From Porphyromonas sp. oral taxon 275 (GTDB lineage Bacteria > Bacteroidota > Bacteroidia > Bacteroidales > Porphyromonadaceae), in contig NZ_CP072333.1 of the NCBI RefSeq assembly GCF_018127745.1, positions 372,001 through 436,000 of the forward strand: 64,000 nt of DNA, written 5' to 3'. The position numbers and the translations under genes were made by a program. A model generated the notes under the pieces. The model saw only the letters and a program-made list of their open reading frames with translations, had not been told where the DNA came from and did no database searches. Shown here one piece after another: positions 49,981 to 60,186 of this stretch (the stretch's first letter is position 1; every line of letters begins with the position of its first letter).

Positions 49981-50498
49981 CGACCATACATCTGATCACC
50001 GGCGGGGAGCGCTCGGGCAAGAGTGCCTATGCTGAGGCTGAGGCACTATGCCTCAGCCCTCAGCCCGTGTATATCGCCACGGCACGCATCTGGGACGAGG
50101 AGTTCGCCGAGCGCGTACGCCGCCACCAAGAGCGGCGAGGTCCCGAGTGGACGAATATTGAGGAGGAGAAGGCCCTCTCGCGGCACCCACTCTCGGGCCG
50201 CACCGTGCTCATCGACTGTGTGACGCTATGGGCGACGAACTTCTTCTTCGACCTCGAGCAGGACATCGACCGAGCTCTCGAGGAGATGAAGGCCGAGCTG
50301 GAGCATCTCTTCGCCCAGGAGGCGCACTTCATCCTCGTGACCAATGAGATCGGCCTCGGCGGTGTCCCGATGGACGCTGTGCAGCGTCGCTTCACCGACC
50401 TGCAGGGCTGGATCAATCAGTATATCGCCGCGCGCGCAGACCGCGTGACCCTTATGGTCTGCGGCATCCCTGTGCCCGTCAAGGGCGCACCCCTATAA
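49977..50498 (+). CDS. cobU: Adenosylcobinamide kinase / adenosylcobinamide-phosphate guanylyltransferase
   Basis: 173 aa. CobU phosphorylates adenosylcobinamide and adds GMP to give AdoCbi-GDP in cobalamin nucleotide-loop assembly. P-loop GGERSGKSAYAE (9-20), the GMP-accepting histidine in RVRRHQERR, and the C-terminal LVTNEIGLGGVPMDAVQRRFTDLQGWINQYIAA and VCGIPV segments are all family hallmarks. Its ATG overlaps the mfd stop by 4 nt, an unusual partner. cobT follows after 8 nt. No cobalamin riboswitch is present. Confidence 0.95.
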   Translation: MTTIHLITGGERSGKSAYAEAEALCLSPQPVYIATARIWDEEFAERVRRHQERRGPEWTNIEEEKALSRHPLSGRTVLIDCVTLWATNFFFDLEQDIDRALEEMKAELEHLFAQEAHFILVTNEIGLGGVPMDAVQRRFTDLQGWINQYIAARADRVTLMVCGIPVPVKGAPL

Positions 50499-50506
50499 CT
50501 GGAACT

Positions 50507-51559
50507 ATGAGACACTATGATATCAAGCCCCTGAGTGACCAGGCGCTCCTGCAGGCTCAGGGCTACATCGACCGCATCGCCAAGCCCCTCGGATCCATGG
50601 GGCGCCTCGAGGCGCTGGCCGCACGGCTGGCTGCTATCCAGGACACACTACGCCCCGAGCTGAGCCCCCGGGAGCACTTCGTCTTTGCCGCTGACCACGG
50701 CATAGCGGAGGAGGACATCAGTAAGAGCCCCAAGGAGGTGACCCGTCAGGTTGTCTACAGCATGCTGCGCGGCGGGGCGGGGATCTGCTTCCTCTGTCGT
50801 CAGCACGACTTCCGCCTGCATCTGGTGGATGTGGGTGTGGACCATGACTTCGGGGATGAGCCGGGGCTAGTGCACCGCAAGCTCCGCCACGGCACCCGCT
50901 CCTACCTGAGGGAGGCAGCGATGACTCAGGAGGAGGCGACGAAGGCGCTGGAGATCGGCGAGCGCTGTGTGGACGAAGCGCTGGAGCGTGGCTGCCGCCT
51001 CCTCAGCTTCGGCGAGATGGGCATTACCAATACCTCCTCCTCGGCGCTGTGGATGTACTACCTGACGGACCTGCCGCTGGAGGCCTGTGTAGGCCGTGGC
51101 AGTGGGCTCGATGATGAGGGCATGCAGCGCAAGCTCTCCGTGCTCCGCACCGCGGTGGAGCGCTACTCGGGGACGGGCGACGCCTGGAGCGTGCTCTGCT
51201 ATTTCGGTGGCTATGAGCTGGTGGCGACCGTGGGCGCGATGCTGCGCGCGGCCGAGCGGCGTACGCCCTTCCTCGTCGATGGCTTCATCATGACGGCCTG
51301 CGTGCTGATGGCACGGAGCTTTGCCCCCGCGGTGACGGACTACGCCTTCTACGGCCATGTAGGGGATGAGGCAGGGCATGCACGCCTCTTGCGCTACCTC
51401 GATGCCCAGCCCATACTGAACCTCGGGCTACGCCTCGGCGAGGGTACAGGTGCTATCTGCGCCTTCCCCATCCTCGACTCGGCGGCGCGTATGCTGCGCG
51501 AGATGGCGAGCTTCACCACCTCGGGCGTTACGGACTATATAGGCGTCACCGAGGGCTAG
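50507..51559 (+). CDS. cobT: Nicotinate-nucleotide--dimethylbenzimidazole phosphoribosyltransferase
   Basis: 350 aa. CobT makes alpha-ribazole phosphate, the lower-ligand nucleotide of cobalamin. Diagnostic parts are RIAKPLGSMGRLEALAARLAAIQ, FAADHGIAEEDISKSPKEVTRQ, GEMGITNTSSSALWMYYL, GRGSGLDDEGMQRKL and the C-terminal GLRLGEGTGAICAFPILDSAARML with catalytic Glu. It ends the mfd-cobU-cobT run. The expected next genes cobS and cobC are not in this window. Confidence 0.96.
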   Translation: MRHYDIKPLSDQALLQAQGYIDRIAKPLGSMGRLEALAARLAAIQDTLRPELSPREHFVFAADHGIAEEDISKSPKEVTRQVVYSMLRGGAGICFLCRQHDFRLHLVDVGVDHDFGDEPGLVHRKLRHGTRSYLREAAMTQEEATKALEIGERCVDEALERGCRLLSFGEMGITNTSSSALWMYYLTDLPLEACVGRGSGLDDEGMQRKLSVLRTAVERYSGTGDAWSVLCYFGGYELVATVGAMLRAAERRTPFLVDGFIMTACVLMARSFAPAVTDYAFYGHVGDEAGHARLLRYLDAQPILNLGLRLGEGTGAICAFPILDSAARMLREMASFTTSGVTDYIGVTEG

Positions 51560-51621
51560 CCTTAGCCTGCATACCCGCCGCAAGGTGGAGCAGAGCGCAC
51601 GGATAGCCTTGTCCGAGCTCT

Positions 51622-51709
51622 GCGAGGGATATCCCTCAGAGGACTGACTGATATCCCTCACGAGCCACAGGGACGTCCCTCAGCCTGCTGACTGATATCC
51701 CTCAGAAGG
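51622..51709 (+). repeat. 22-bp-period quasi-palindrome array (four units)
   Basis: Units at 51622, 51644, 51666 and 51688: GCGAGGGATATCCCTCAG, CTGACTGATATCCCTCAC, CACAGGGACGTCCCTCAG and CTGACTGATATCCCTCAG, each plus 4 nt. It is followed by GGCCTCCCCCTTA, as at 40531. Confidence 0.9.
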
Positions 51710-51768
51710 CCTCCCCCTTAGTCTGGGGCGCAGTGCAGGCCTTAGTCCAATATACCTACATCGGATAT

Positions 51769-51815
51769 AAATAGCGCGCCCAGCGATAGTCCTGCTATCG
51801 CTGGGCGCGCTATTT
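51769..51815. terminator. 21-bp perfect bidirectional terminator between cobT and the SDR gene
   Basis: 51769-51789 pairs perfectly with 51795-51815 around a 5-nt loop. The stem begins with AAATAGCG and ends with CGCTATTT, so U-containing tails exist on both strands. It sits between convergent genes. Confidence 0.9.
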
Positions 51816-51852
51816 GCCTTGGCTTAGGCTGTGAGGAGGCGAGGCTTGCGGT

Positions 51853-52494
51853 CTAGTCGGCGTAGGTCCAGATGTCACGGGCCTCAAGGATGCCGCTGTG
51901 CTGGGAGCGGGCGAGCGCGTGCATGCAGCGCGCTACGACGCTCGTCGGCATGGGGCGGAAGGCACGTAGGAGCCCCAGCGCGCTCAGCCCCCGAAGGACG
52001 GCCGCTGTTAGGCGCTCGCCGCTGCGTGTGGAGCCAGGACGCAGGAGAAGCGGCGGGCGGAGGATGCTGATGCGTCGGAAGGGCAGCGCCTGGACGGCCT
52101 CTTCCAGTTCGCCCTTCATACGGGAGTAGAAGCTCCGAGCCTTGGGCTTCGCTCCCCAGGAGGAGACGAGGACGTAGTGCGGAACGCCTCGGGCAGCTGC
52201 GCGGCGTGCTACTTCGTACTGATAGCCGTAGTCCACGCGGTACTGCGCGGCTTGGCTGCCCGCATCGCGTAGCGTCGTGCCGAGAGAGGAGAAGAGGACG
52301 TCAGCCTCGGGGAGTTCGGGCCACTGGTCGGGCTGGTCGAAGTCGAGGAGCTCGATCCTGAGCTTGGGGGAGCTGAGCCCCTCGAGAGGGCGGCGTACGA
52401 GGAGGTAGAGCTCGGTGAAGCGGTCGTCCTGCAGCAGCTGGCGGACGAGGTCGCGCCCGACGGCGCCCGTAGCGCCTAATAGGATGGCCTTCAT
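51853..52494 (-). CDS. Atypical SDR NAD(P)-binding oxidoreductase
   Basis: 213 aa. The Rossmann start MKAILLGATGAVGRDLVRQLL binds NAD(P). DVLFSSLGTTLRDAGSQAAQYRVDYGYQYEVARRAAARGVPHYVLVSSWGA and FYSRMKGELEEAV resemble HTATIP2/TIP30-like atypical short-chain dehydrogenases. The SS.GA and Tyr-x-x-x-Lys (YSRMK) residues suggest it could be active. Substrate unknown. It is 94 nt after the radical SAM gene on the same strand and converges with cobT. Confidence 0.85.
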   Translation of the reverse strand: MKAILLGATGAVGRDLVRQLLQDDRFTELYLLVRRPLEGLSSPKLRIELLDFDQPDQWPELPEADVLFSSLGTTLRDAGSQAAQYRVDYGYQYEVARRAAARGVPHYVLVSSWGAKPKARSFYSRMKGELEEAVQALPFRRISILRPPLLLRPGSTRSGERLTAAVLRGLSALGLLRAFRPMPTSVVARCMHALARSQHSGILEARDIWTYAD

Positions 52495-52588
52495 CGTGTG
52501 GGGAATAGGGGGAGGCTTAGGTGGGGGAGTGCTTGGAGCCCTTTGCTGGTGAGGCTAGGGAAAGGAGGAAGCTGAGGGGCGGGAGCGG

Positions 52589-53497
52589 CTAGGGCTCGGC
52601 TTCGAGGAGGGCGCGCTCGATCTTGGCCGTGAACTCGAAGTTCTTCCAGCCCCAGCGCGGCGCCAGCAGCAGCTCGGGTGGGGACTGCGAGACGAAGCGC
52701 TCGATGACGAGCCCCCGCGGGAGGCGGCGCACGAAGTCCACGCAGAGGGCGATGTACTCCTCCTCGGTGAAGAGGTGGAAGTCCTCGGGCTGGCGGAGGT
52801 ATTCGCCTGCCATCAGCGTGCCCTTGATGATCTGCAGCTGGTGTATCTTGAGGGTCGTCAGCGGCAGCGCCCCGAGGCGGCTGGCATGGCTCAGCAGCTC
52901 CTCACGGCTCTCGCCAGGTAGCCCCAGGATGATGTGCGCCCCGACCATGATGCCCGCTCGGTGCGTACGCTCGATGGTCTCCACGCTCTCGGCCCAGCTG
53001 TGCCCGCGCTGGATGCGCTCGAGGCTACGGTCCAGCGTGCTCTCCACGCCATACTCGATGAGGACGAAGCGACGGCGTGCCAGAGCGCTCAGATAGTCCA
53101 GCAGCGGCTCGGGCATGCAGTCGGGGCGCGTGCCTATGATCAGCCCCACGACGCCGGGGTGGGCTAGGGCCTCCTCGTACTTGGCTATGCAGTCCTCGAC
53201 GGCGCCATAGGTATTGGTGTAGGACTGGAAGTAGGCCAGGTACTTCATCGCAGGGTACTTGCGGCTGAAGAATCGTATGCCCTCGTCGAGCTGCTCGGTG
53301 ATGCTGCGCTGCTTGGCGGCGTAGTTGGGACTGAAGCTTTTATTATTGCAGTAGGTGCAGCCCCCCTTGCCCCGCGAGCCGTCGCGGGTGGGGCAGGAGA
53401 AGCCCGCCGTCAGGGTGATCTTCTGCACCTTCTCGCCTGGGAAGTGCTCCGAGAGGAAGCTCGAGAAGCTGCGATAGGGGAGTGTCGGTGTGCTCAT
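52589..53497 (-). CDS. TIGR01212-family radical SAM protein (YhcC-like)
   Basis: 302 aa. The iron-sulfur cysteines are in FSCPTRDGSRGKGGCTYCNNKSFSP, the TIGR01212/YhcC pattern in which an extended spacer precedes CxxC. Later motifs are YFQSYTNTYG, GLIIGTRPDC, LIEYGVESTLDRSLERIQRGHSW and AHIILGLPGESREE. The reaction is not known for this family. It ends 94 nt before the SDR gene and begins 5 nt after the lipoate ligase. Confidence 0.92.
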   Translation of the reverse strand: MSTPTLPYRSFSSFLSEHFPGEKVQKITLTAGFSCPTRDGSRGKGGCTYCNNKSFSPNYAAKQRSITEQLDEGIRFFSRKYPAMKYLAYFQSYTNTYGAVEDCIAKYEEALAHPGVVGLIIGTRPDCMPEPLLDYLSALARRRFVLIEYGVESTLDRSLERIQRGHSWAESVETIERTHRAGIMVGAHIILGLPGESREELLSHASRLGALPLTTLKIHQLQIIKGTLMAGEYLRQPEDFHLFTEEEYIALCVDFVRRLPRGLVIERFVSQSPPELLLAPRWGWKNFEFTAKIERALLEAEP

Positions 53498-53502
53498 AGG
53501 GG

Positions 53503-54270
53503 CTACTTAGCTCGGCCTATAGGGGCGTGGATCCAGTCGGGATGCTCGAAGTGCGTCTCCCGCTGCTCGCGTATGTAGTCCTCTACCTCGGGGCGGAAGT
53601 CCAGCGGATAGAGGGCACCTGCGTGGCGACGCTCCAGCTCGGAGAGGATGCTGCGCTTGAAGTCCTCGATCGTGAAGCCTGCAGGGAGGTGCGGCCTGAG
53701 GTTCGTCACCACGGAGCGCACAGAGGCCACGCGGGATCGTGCCTCTGTCTCGGGGACGGTGAGGATACGCTCCAGTTCGTCGAGGTCTGTGTCGAAGAGC
53801 AGGCAGATGTGGTACAGCATGCGGCTGCGCGTGGTGGCCTCGGCAGCGCCGCCGACCTTCAGCCCGTCGAGCCTCAGATCCCCGCGGGGCGAGCGTACGA
53901 CCTCTACGCCGAGTGTGGCGAGGGCGGCCTGCACGGGCTCGGGGAAGGCCTTGAGGTCGAAGCCTCGGCCCGTATGGTCGTTGCTGATGACCGAGAAGTT
54001 GAGGTTGCCTAGGTCGTGGTAGACGGTGCCGCCGCCCGAGCTGCGGCGCAGCAGAGCGATCTGGCGCTCCTCGAGATAGGCCATGTCCAGCTCGGCCTCG
54101 GCGCACTGGTAGCGCCCCATGAAGACGGAGGGGCGGTTGACCCAGAGCATGTAGATCGTGTCCAGCGGGCGTAGCTGGCGGTAGAGGTAGTCCTCGAGGG
54201 CGATGTTGTAGTAGGGGTCAGTCGAGGGGCTGACGTAGTAATAGGCGTGCGCGGGACGGTCGTGTATCAT
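53503..54270 (-). CDS. lplA: Lipoate--protein ligase family protein
   Basis: 255 aa, biotin/lipoate A/B ligase fold. LplA-type enzymes attach lipoate to E2 and GcvH proteins. Diagnostic motifs are YYNIALEDYLY, WVNRPSVFMGRYQCAEAE, LLRRSSGGGTVYHDLGNLNFSVI and the lysine-bearing DLRLDGLKVGGAAE. The C-terminal part (ILTVPETEARSRVASVRSVVTNLRPHL) is also usual. ATG at 54270. No clear promoter is seen; a CATCTTTG on the plus strand near the start points the wrong way. Confidence 0.9.
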   Translation of the reverse strand: MIHDRPAHAYYYVSPSTDPYYNIALEDYLYRQLRPLDTIYMLWVNRPSVFMGRYQCAEAELDMAYLEERQIALLRRSSGGGTVYHDLGNLNFSVISNDHTGRGFDLKAFPEPVQAALATLGVEVVRSPRGDLRLDGLKVGGAAEATTRSRMLYHICLLFDTDLDELERILTVPETEARSRVASVRSVVTNLRPHLPAGFTIEDFKRSILSELERRHAGALYPLDFRPEVEDYIREQRETHFEHPDWIHAPIGRAK

Positions 54271-54377
54271 CTTTGTCCTAAGTGCTGGGGGGCGGGCTGA
54301 GAGCTCGTGGGTAGGCTCTTGGGGTGCGGGTGGGAGTGCGGCTCCAAGCGGGCTGCTCTCGTCGCGGTATATAGGAG

Positions 54378-54415
54378 CGAGCGCACAGACTCTAGAGGTA
54401 GAGGCTGTGCGCTCG
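54378..54415 (-). terminator. Terminator downstream of gyrB
   Basis: CGAGCGCACAG (54378-54388) pairs perfectly with CTGTGCGCTCG (54405-54415), 16-nt loop with a further CTC/GAG pair, 32 nt after the gyrB stop codon. Confidence 0.7.
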
Positions 54416-54446
54416 TGCTGTGCTGGCGTCTTGCTAAGCTCGAGAC

Positions 54447-56414
<1,968 letters not shown>

Positions 56415-56454
56415 TTAGATTACGTGCTTGTTTACGTATATATAACTATGTAGA

Positions 56455-56462
56455 CAAAGATA
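56455..56462 (-). promoter_or_regulatory. Bacteroidetes -7 box for gyrB
   Basis: The minus strand reads TATCTTTG, 40 nt before the gyrB ATG. The leader is AT-rich (ATAGTTATATATACGTAAAC). No TTG is seen at the usual spacing. Confidence 0.7.
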
Positions 56463-56585
56463 CGAAAAAGCCCCCAGCTGGCCAGCCCTAGAGGCCCTCC
56501 CGTGAGGTAGCCCGTGCGGTGCGTGCCCTAGCCCGCTTTGCCGCGCCTTTAGTGGGGCACGCGTCCCGAGCGGGCTCCTCGGGAG

Positions 56586-56737
56586 CTGAGGGCCTCGGGG
56601 CGGCAAGCTACCCCGAGGGGCTCGTCGGGGATTCTTATATTACTTCTCGCCGAATATTATATTACTTTCGGCGGAATATTATATTACTTTTGACAGGAAG
56701 TTATATTACTTTTCCCTGAATATTATATTATTTTTCT
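56586..56737. repeat. AT-rich 22-bp-period array (five units, 56628-56737) with degenerate GC-rich flank
   Basis: AT units start at 56628, 56650, 56672, 56694 and 56716. Each carries TTATATTACTT or a close variant (TTATATTATTT in the last), separated by short C/G-containing spacers. The unit at 56672 includes TACTTTTG (56685-56692), a perfect -7-like match. The array is the reverse-oriented counterpart of 2041-2150. The 42 bp before it (56586-56627) start with CTGAGGGCCTCGGGGC, weakly like the GC-type unit. Confidence 0.85.
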
Positions 56738-56832
56738 CCCTCCGAGCAGTATCTCAGCTCCGTCCCCCTTATCCTGCACCGCGCTGAGGGGCTCCTCGGG
56801 ACGGCAGGGCCTACGTAGTTGCAAAAGCTTCG

Positions 56833-56840
56833 TACCTTTG
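56833..56840 (+). promoter_or_regulatory. Bacteroidetes -7 box for the DUF4230-DUF4230-ABC-F operon
   Basis: TACCTTTG, perfect, 38 nt before the first ATG. No TTG at the expected distance. Confidence 0.7.
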
Positions 56841-56877
56841 TCTAGCTCATATAATAGCACTCTCTACCGTATATCCA

Positions 56878-57525
56878 ATGAAGAAGATAAGTCCTATTCG
56901 CTCCCTCCTGCTGCTGGCGCTCCTCTTGGGGGGCGTGGCCTGCAGCTCAGGCTCGAAGGAGCAGAAGCCCGACCCCGTGCAGCTACTGCTGGTGGAGGCA
57001 CAGAGCCTTGCCCGCCTCGAGCTGGCGACGACCAAGCTGCGTACGACGGTCGTCATCGACCCCAAGCAAGATGGCTTCCTCGGCTGGAAGCGCCTCTTCG
57101 GCACGCGTCGCACCGAGCTCGAGCTGACGAGTCAGGCCTCCGTATCCTGTGACCTCAGCAAGCTCACCGAGTCTATGATCCACAGCGTCAACGATACGCT
57201 GGTGGAGCTGACGCTGCCCCCGCTAGAGGTGCAGCGCGAGCTGGAAGGCGTCCATCGCAAGGTGCGGCGTGAGGCCGACCCGCTGCGCTCCTCGCTGACG
57301 GCCAATGAGGTCAACGAGCTGCTCCGTCAGCGCAAGGAGCTCATCGAGGAGACGCAGGAGCGTGCCCTCATAGAGGCGCGCCCACAGCTCTTCCGTGCCG
57401 CCGAGCGTAGTGCCCGCACGCGCCTAGCGCCGCTCTTCGCTAAGCTCGGCCTCGGGATGCGTGTTTCCCTCGCGCCTCAGGATGCTGCCTACCTCGCCCC
57501 GAGTGGTGAGACGAACCCCCAATAG
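56878..57525 (+). CDS. DUF4230 domain lipoprotein
   Basis: 215 aa. Signal peptide and lipobox (LLLALLLGGVAC, Cys22). The body (SLARLELATTKLRTTVVIDPKQDGFLGWKRLFGTRRTELELTSQASVSCDLSKL...VELTLPPLEVQ) is characteristic of DUF4230, a Bacteroidetes and Firmicutes family with a beta-rich domain followed by a long helix (about 120-185, basic and acidic heptad-like). Function unknown. It heads an operon with a second DUF4230-like gene (10 nt) and an ABC-F ATPase. Confidence 0.85.
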   Translation: MKKISPIRSLLLLALLLGGVACSSGSKEQKPDPVQLLLVEAQSLARLELATTKLRTTVVIDPKQDGFLGWKRLFGTRRTELELTSQASVSCDLSKLTESMIHSVNDTLVELTLPPLEVQRELEGVHRKVRREADPLRSSLTANEVNELLRQRKELIEETQERALIEARPQLFRAAERSARTRLAPLFAKLGLGMRVSLAPQDAAYLAPSGETNPQ

Positions 57526-57535
57526 CTAGACGACG

Positions 57536-58177
57536 ATGACACTCAAGTCTTGGCTACGCCTCGTCCAGGGGCTCATCGTACTGGTACTGGCCCTCGGCCT
57601 CGGTGGCTACATCCTCTATACCTGCCGCTCTAGGGAGGCGGAACGCCAGCCTGAGGTGACACCCCAGGAGATCCAGATGGAGATCACCGAGCGCCTCCGA
57701 CTGATCACCCAGCGCATCACCTACCGCAGGCAGATCTACATCCGCGACGGGGCCTACAGCGCCGAGGGAGTGGCGGATCTAGCGGCCTACAGCAAGTTCG
57801 ATCTCGAGCGGCTTAAGGTCCAGCGCGGCCCAGGTGATACCATCTACATCTCGCTGCCCGAGCCACAGGTGGAGCTGGGTCAGACGCCTGGGGGCTCGCA
57901 CAGCGTCAAGTACTACGAGTATAGCCAGGGCCTCTGGGGGACGCGTCGCAGGGCTACGAGTGATCGCCGCGCCGTCAAGCGCCTCGACGACTCCATCATG
58001 AGCCGCGCCTGGCGTGAGATCCAGGCGGACCCCCAGCTCGTGCCGCAGTCCAAGGTGGAGGCGCGGGAGCGCCTGCAGAGCCTCGTCAGAGCGCTCTACC
58101 CCCAGCAGCATATCATCGTCACCGAGGAGCTCCTGCTGCCGGGTGTCGAGACCAGAACGAACATAGCGCCTCAATGA
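57536..58177 (+). CDS. Second DUF4230-like membrane-anchored protein
   Basis: 213 aa. One N-terminal membrane helix (LVQGLIVLVLALGLGGYILYTC, about 9-30) is not followed by a convincing lipobox; it is more likely a membrane anchor. ITERLRLITQRITYRRQIYIRD...KFDLERLKVQRGPGDTIYISLPEPQVELGQTP resembles the DUF4230 beta domain, and a helical tail follows. It is probably the partner of the preceding lipoprotein. Its stop overlaps the ABC-F start (ATGA), so translation is coupled. Function unknown. Confidence 0.72.
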   Translation: MTLKSWLRLVQGLIVLVLALGLGGYILYTCRSREAERQPEVTPQEIQMEITERLRLITQRITYRRQIYIRDGAYSAEGVADLAAYSKFDLERLKVQRGPGDTIYISLPEPQVELGQTPGGSHSVKYYEYSQGLWGTRRRATSDRRAVKRLDDSIMSRAWREIQADPQLVPQSKVEARERLQSLVRALYPQQHIIVTEELLLPGVETRTNIAPQ

Positions 58178-60111
58178 TCAGCGTCAACAAGGTATCCGTA
58201 TACTTCGGGGCTAAGCCCCTCTTCGAGGATCTTTCCTTCGTCATCTCAGCGCGGGAGCGCATCGCCCTCGTGGGCAAGAACGGGGCGGGTAAGTCCACCC
58301 TCCTCAAGCTGCTGGCAGGCGTCTCCTCCCCGACAGAGGGGACGATCGCCTTCCCCAAGGGGCTGCAGATCGGCTACCTGCCGCAGGTGATGCAGCTCAG
58401 CGATGAGCGCACCGTGCTGGAGGAGTGCCAGCAGGTCTTCAGTCACATCACCGAGCTGGAGGAGGAGGTAGCGCAGCTGGCGGCCGAGATGGCCGAGCGC
58501 ACCGACTACGAGAGCGAGGCCTATATGGAGCTCATCGAGCGCCACGCCCAGCGCTCGGACCTCTTGCTGATGCACGGCTCGGACAACTTCCAGGCCGACA
58601 TCGAGCGCACGCTGCTCGGGCTGGGCTTCGAGCGCAGTGACCTCGAGCGCCCGACCTCCGTCTTCTCGGGCGGCTGGCGTATGCGTATCGAGCTGGCGAA
58701 GATCCTTCTGCAGCGCCCCGATATCCTCCTGCTGGACGAGCCGACCAATCACCTCGACATCGAGTCTATCCGCTGGCTGGAGCGCTTCATCGCCTCCAGC
58801 AGCTCGGCGCTTGTACTCATCAGTCACGACCGCGCCTTCATAGATGCTACCACCAGCCGCACCCTAGAGATCGAGCTGGGCCGCCTACACGACTACCGCA
58901 CCAACTACAGCCACTACCTCGAGCTGCGCGAGGAGCGCCTGGAGCAGCAGCGCCGCGCCTACGAGAACCAGCAGAAGGAGATCAAGGACACCGAGCGCTT
59001 CATCGAGCGCTTCCGCTACAAGCCCTCCAAGAGCGATCAGGTACAGAGCCGCATCAAGCAGCTGGCCAAGATCGAGCGCATTGAGGTCGAAGATGTGGAT
59101 CGCCGCGCCATGCACTTCTCCTTCATGCCCGCCGTCACCTCGGGCGCCTACCCCGTCATCATCGAGAACCTCAGGAAGGACTACGGCGAGCACACCGTCT
59201 TCTCGGGCGTCAATATGACCATAGAGCGCGGGGAGAAGGTAGCTTTCGTCGGGAAGAACGGCTCGGGAAAGTCGACGCTGGTCAAGTGTATCATGGGCCT
59301 CATCAACGATTACGAGGGCGAGCTGCGCCTAGGGCATAATGTCGAGGTCGGCTACTTCGCCCAGACGCAGAGCCAGGAGCTCGCGGGGGACTACACCGTC
59401 TACGAGACGATCGACCGCGAGGCACAGGGTGAGATACGCACGCGTATCAATGACCTCTTGGGAGCCTTCATGTTCGGCGGCGAGGAGGCAGAGAAGAAGG
59501 TCAGCGTCCTCAGTGGTGGCGAGCGCGGACGTGTCGCGCTCATCAAGCTGCTCCTACGCCCCGCGAACCTCCTGATCCTCGACGAGCCGACGAACCACCT
59601 GGATATCCGCTCCAAGGAGGTACTCAAGGAGGCTATCCTACGCTTCACGGGCACGGTCATCGTCGTCTCGCATGACCGTGAGTTCCTCGATGGGCTGGTG
59701 AGCCGCGTCTATGAGTTCCGTCGCGGCAAGGTTACCGAGCATATCGGCGGCATCTATGACTGGCTGCAGGCTCGTGACCGCGAGGACAGCACGGAGGCTG
59801 GGACTCCGCGCCCCGGGAGCACGGCAGGCGCCTCTTCGGCCGCAGCTTCCACCCCCAGCAGTGGGGCGGAGGATTACCAGCGACAGAAGGAGCTGGCGAA
59901 GCAGCGCCGCAGCCTGGAGCGCGAGCTCAAGGCGCTGGAGGAGCGCAGCGAGGCCATCGACGCCGAGCTGGCGGCTCTGGAGGAGCAGCTGGCCGAGCCC
60001 GAGCACGCTACGGACGCGAGCCTATTCCAGCGCTACTCGAGCCTTAAGAAGGAGCAGGAGACGACCCTCGAGCGCTGGGCCGAGCTTAGCCTCGAGCTCG
60101 AGGAGGCCTAG
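58174..60111 (+). CDS. ABC-F family ATPase
   Basis: 645 aa with two ABC domains and no membrane segments, the ABC-F layout of ribosome-associated translation factors (Uup, EttA, YdiF types). Domain 1: GKNGAGKSTLLKLLAG, FSGGWRMRIELAKILL and LLLDEPTNHLDIESIRWLE. Between them is the linker rich in RRAYENQQKEIKDTERFIERFRYKPSKSDQVQSRIKQL. Domain 2: GKNGSGKSTLVKCIMG, LSGGERGRVALIKLLL and LILDEPTNHLDIRSK. The C-terminus is a coiled coil (KQRRSLERELKALEERSEAIDAELAALEEQLAEPE). It overlaps the DUF4230 gene by 4 nt. Substrate on the ribosome is unknown; antibiotic resistance is not indicated. Confidence 0.93.
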   Translation: MISVNKVSVYFGAKPLFEDLSFVISARERIALVGKNGAGKSTLLKLLAGVSSPTEGTIAFPKGLQIGYLPQVMQLSDERTVLEECQQVFSHITELEEEVAQLAAEMAERTDYESEAYMELIERHAQRSDLLLMHGSDNFQADIERTLLGLGFERSDLERPTSVFSGGWRMRIELAKILLQRPDILLLDEPTNHLDIESIRWLERFIASSSSALVLISHDRAFIDATTSRTLEIELGRLHDYRTNYSHYLELREERLEQQRRAYENQQKEIKDTERFIERFRYKPSKSDQVQSRIKQLAKIERIEVEDVDRRAMHFSFMPAVTSGAYPVIIENLRKDYGEHTVFSGVNMTIERGEKVAFVGKNGSGKSTLVKCIMGLINDYEGELRLGHNVEVGYFAQTQSQELAGDYTVYETIDREAQGEIRTRINDLLGAFMFGGEEAEKKVSVLSGGERGRVALIKLLLRPANLLILDEPTNHLDIRSKEVLKEAILRFTGTVIVVSHDREFLDGLVSRVYEFRRGKVTEHIGGIYDWLQARDREDSTEAGTPRPGSTAGASSAAASTPSSGAEDYQRQKELAKQRRSLERELKALEERSEAIDAELAALEEQLAEPEHATDASLFQRYSSLKKEQETTLERWAELSLELEEA

Positions 60112-60136
60112 ACAGAGGCGCTCCAGCCTTTTTGCG

Positions 60137-60144
60137 TAACTTTG
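60137..60144 (+). promoter_or_regulatory. Bacteroidetes -7 box for the acidic protein-trmB-mrp run
   Basis: TAACTTTG, a perfect TAnnTTTG, 42 nt before the ATG at 60187. It starts 25 nt after the ABC-F stop codon, so the following genes have their own promoter. Confidence 0.65.
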
Positions 60145-60186
60145 CGAAGAAGGAACCCTAAGTAAAGATTCACTACATAGATCAGT

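Larger units (their letters stand above)
56415..56877. other. Divergent intergenic region between gyrB and the DUF4230 operon
   Basis: Contains two facing -7 boxes (56455-56462 minus, 56833-56840 plus) and, between them, the AT-rich 22-bp-period array at 56628-56737. No gene is supported. Confidence 0.8.

Noticed and set aside
54258-54276. CATCTTTG as a -7 box near the lipoate ligase start
   Set aside because: It is on the plus strand, opposite to the gene, has a C at the first position and no plus-strand gene follows.
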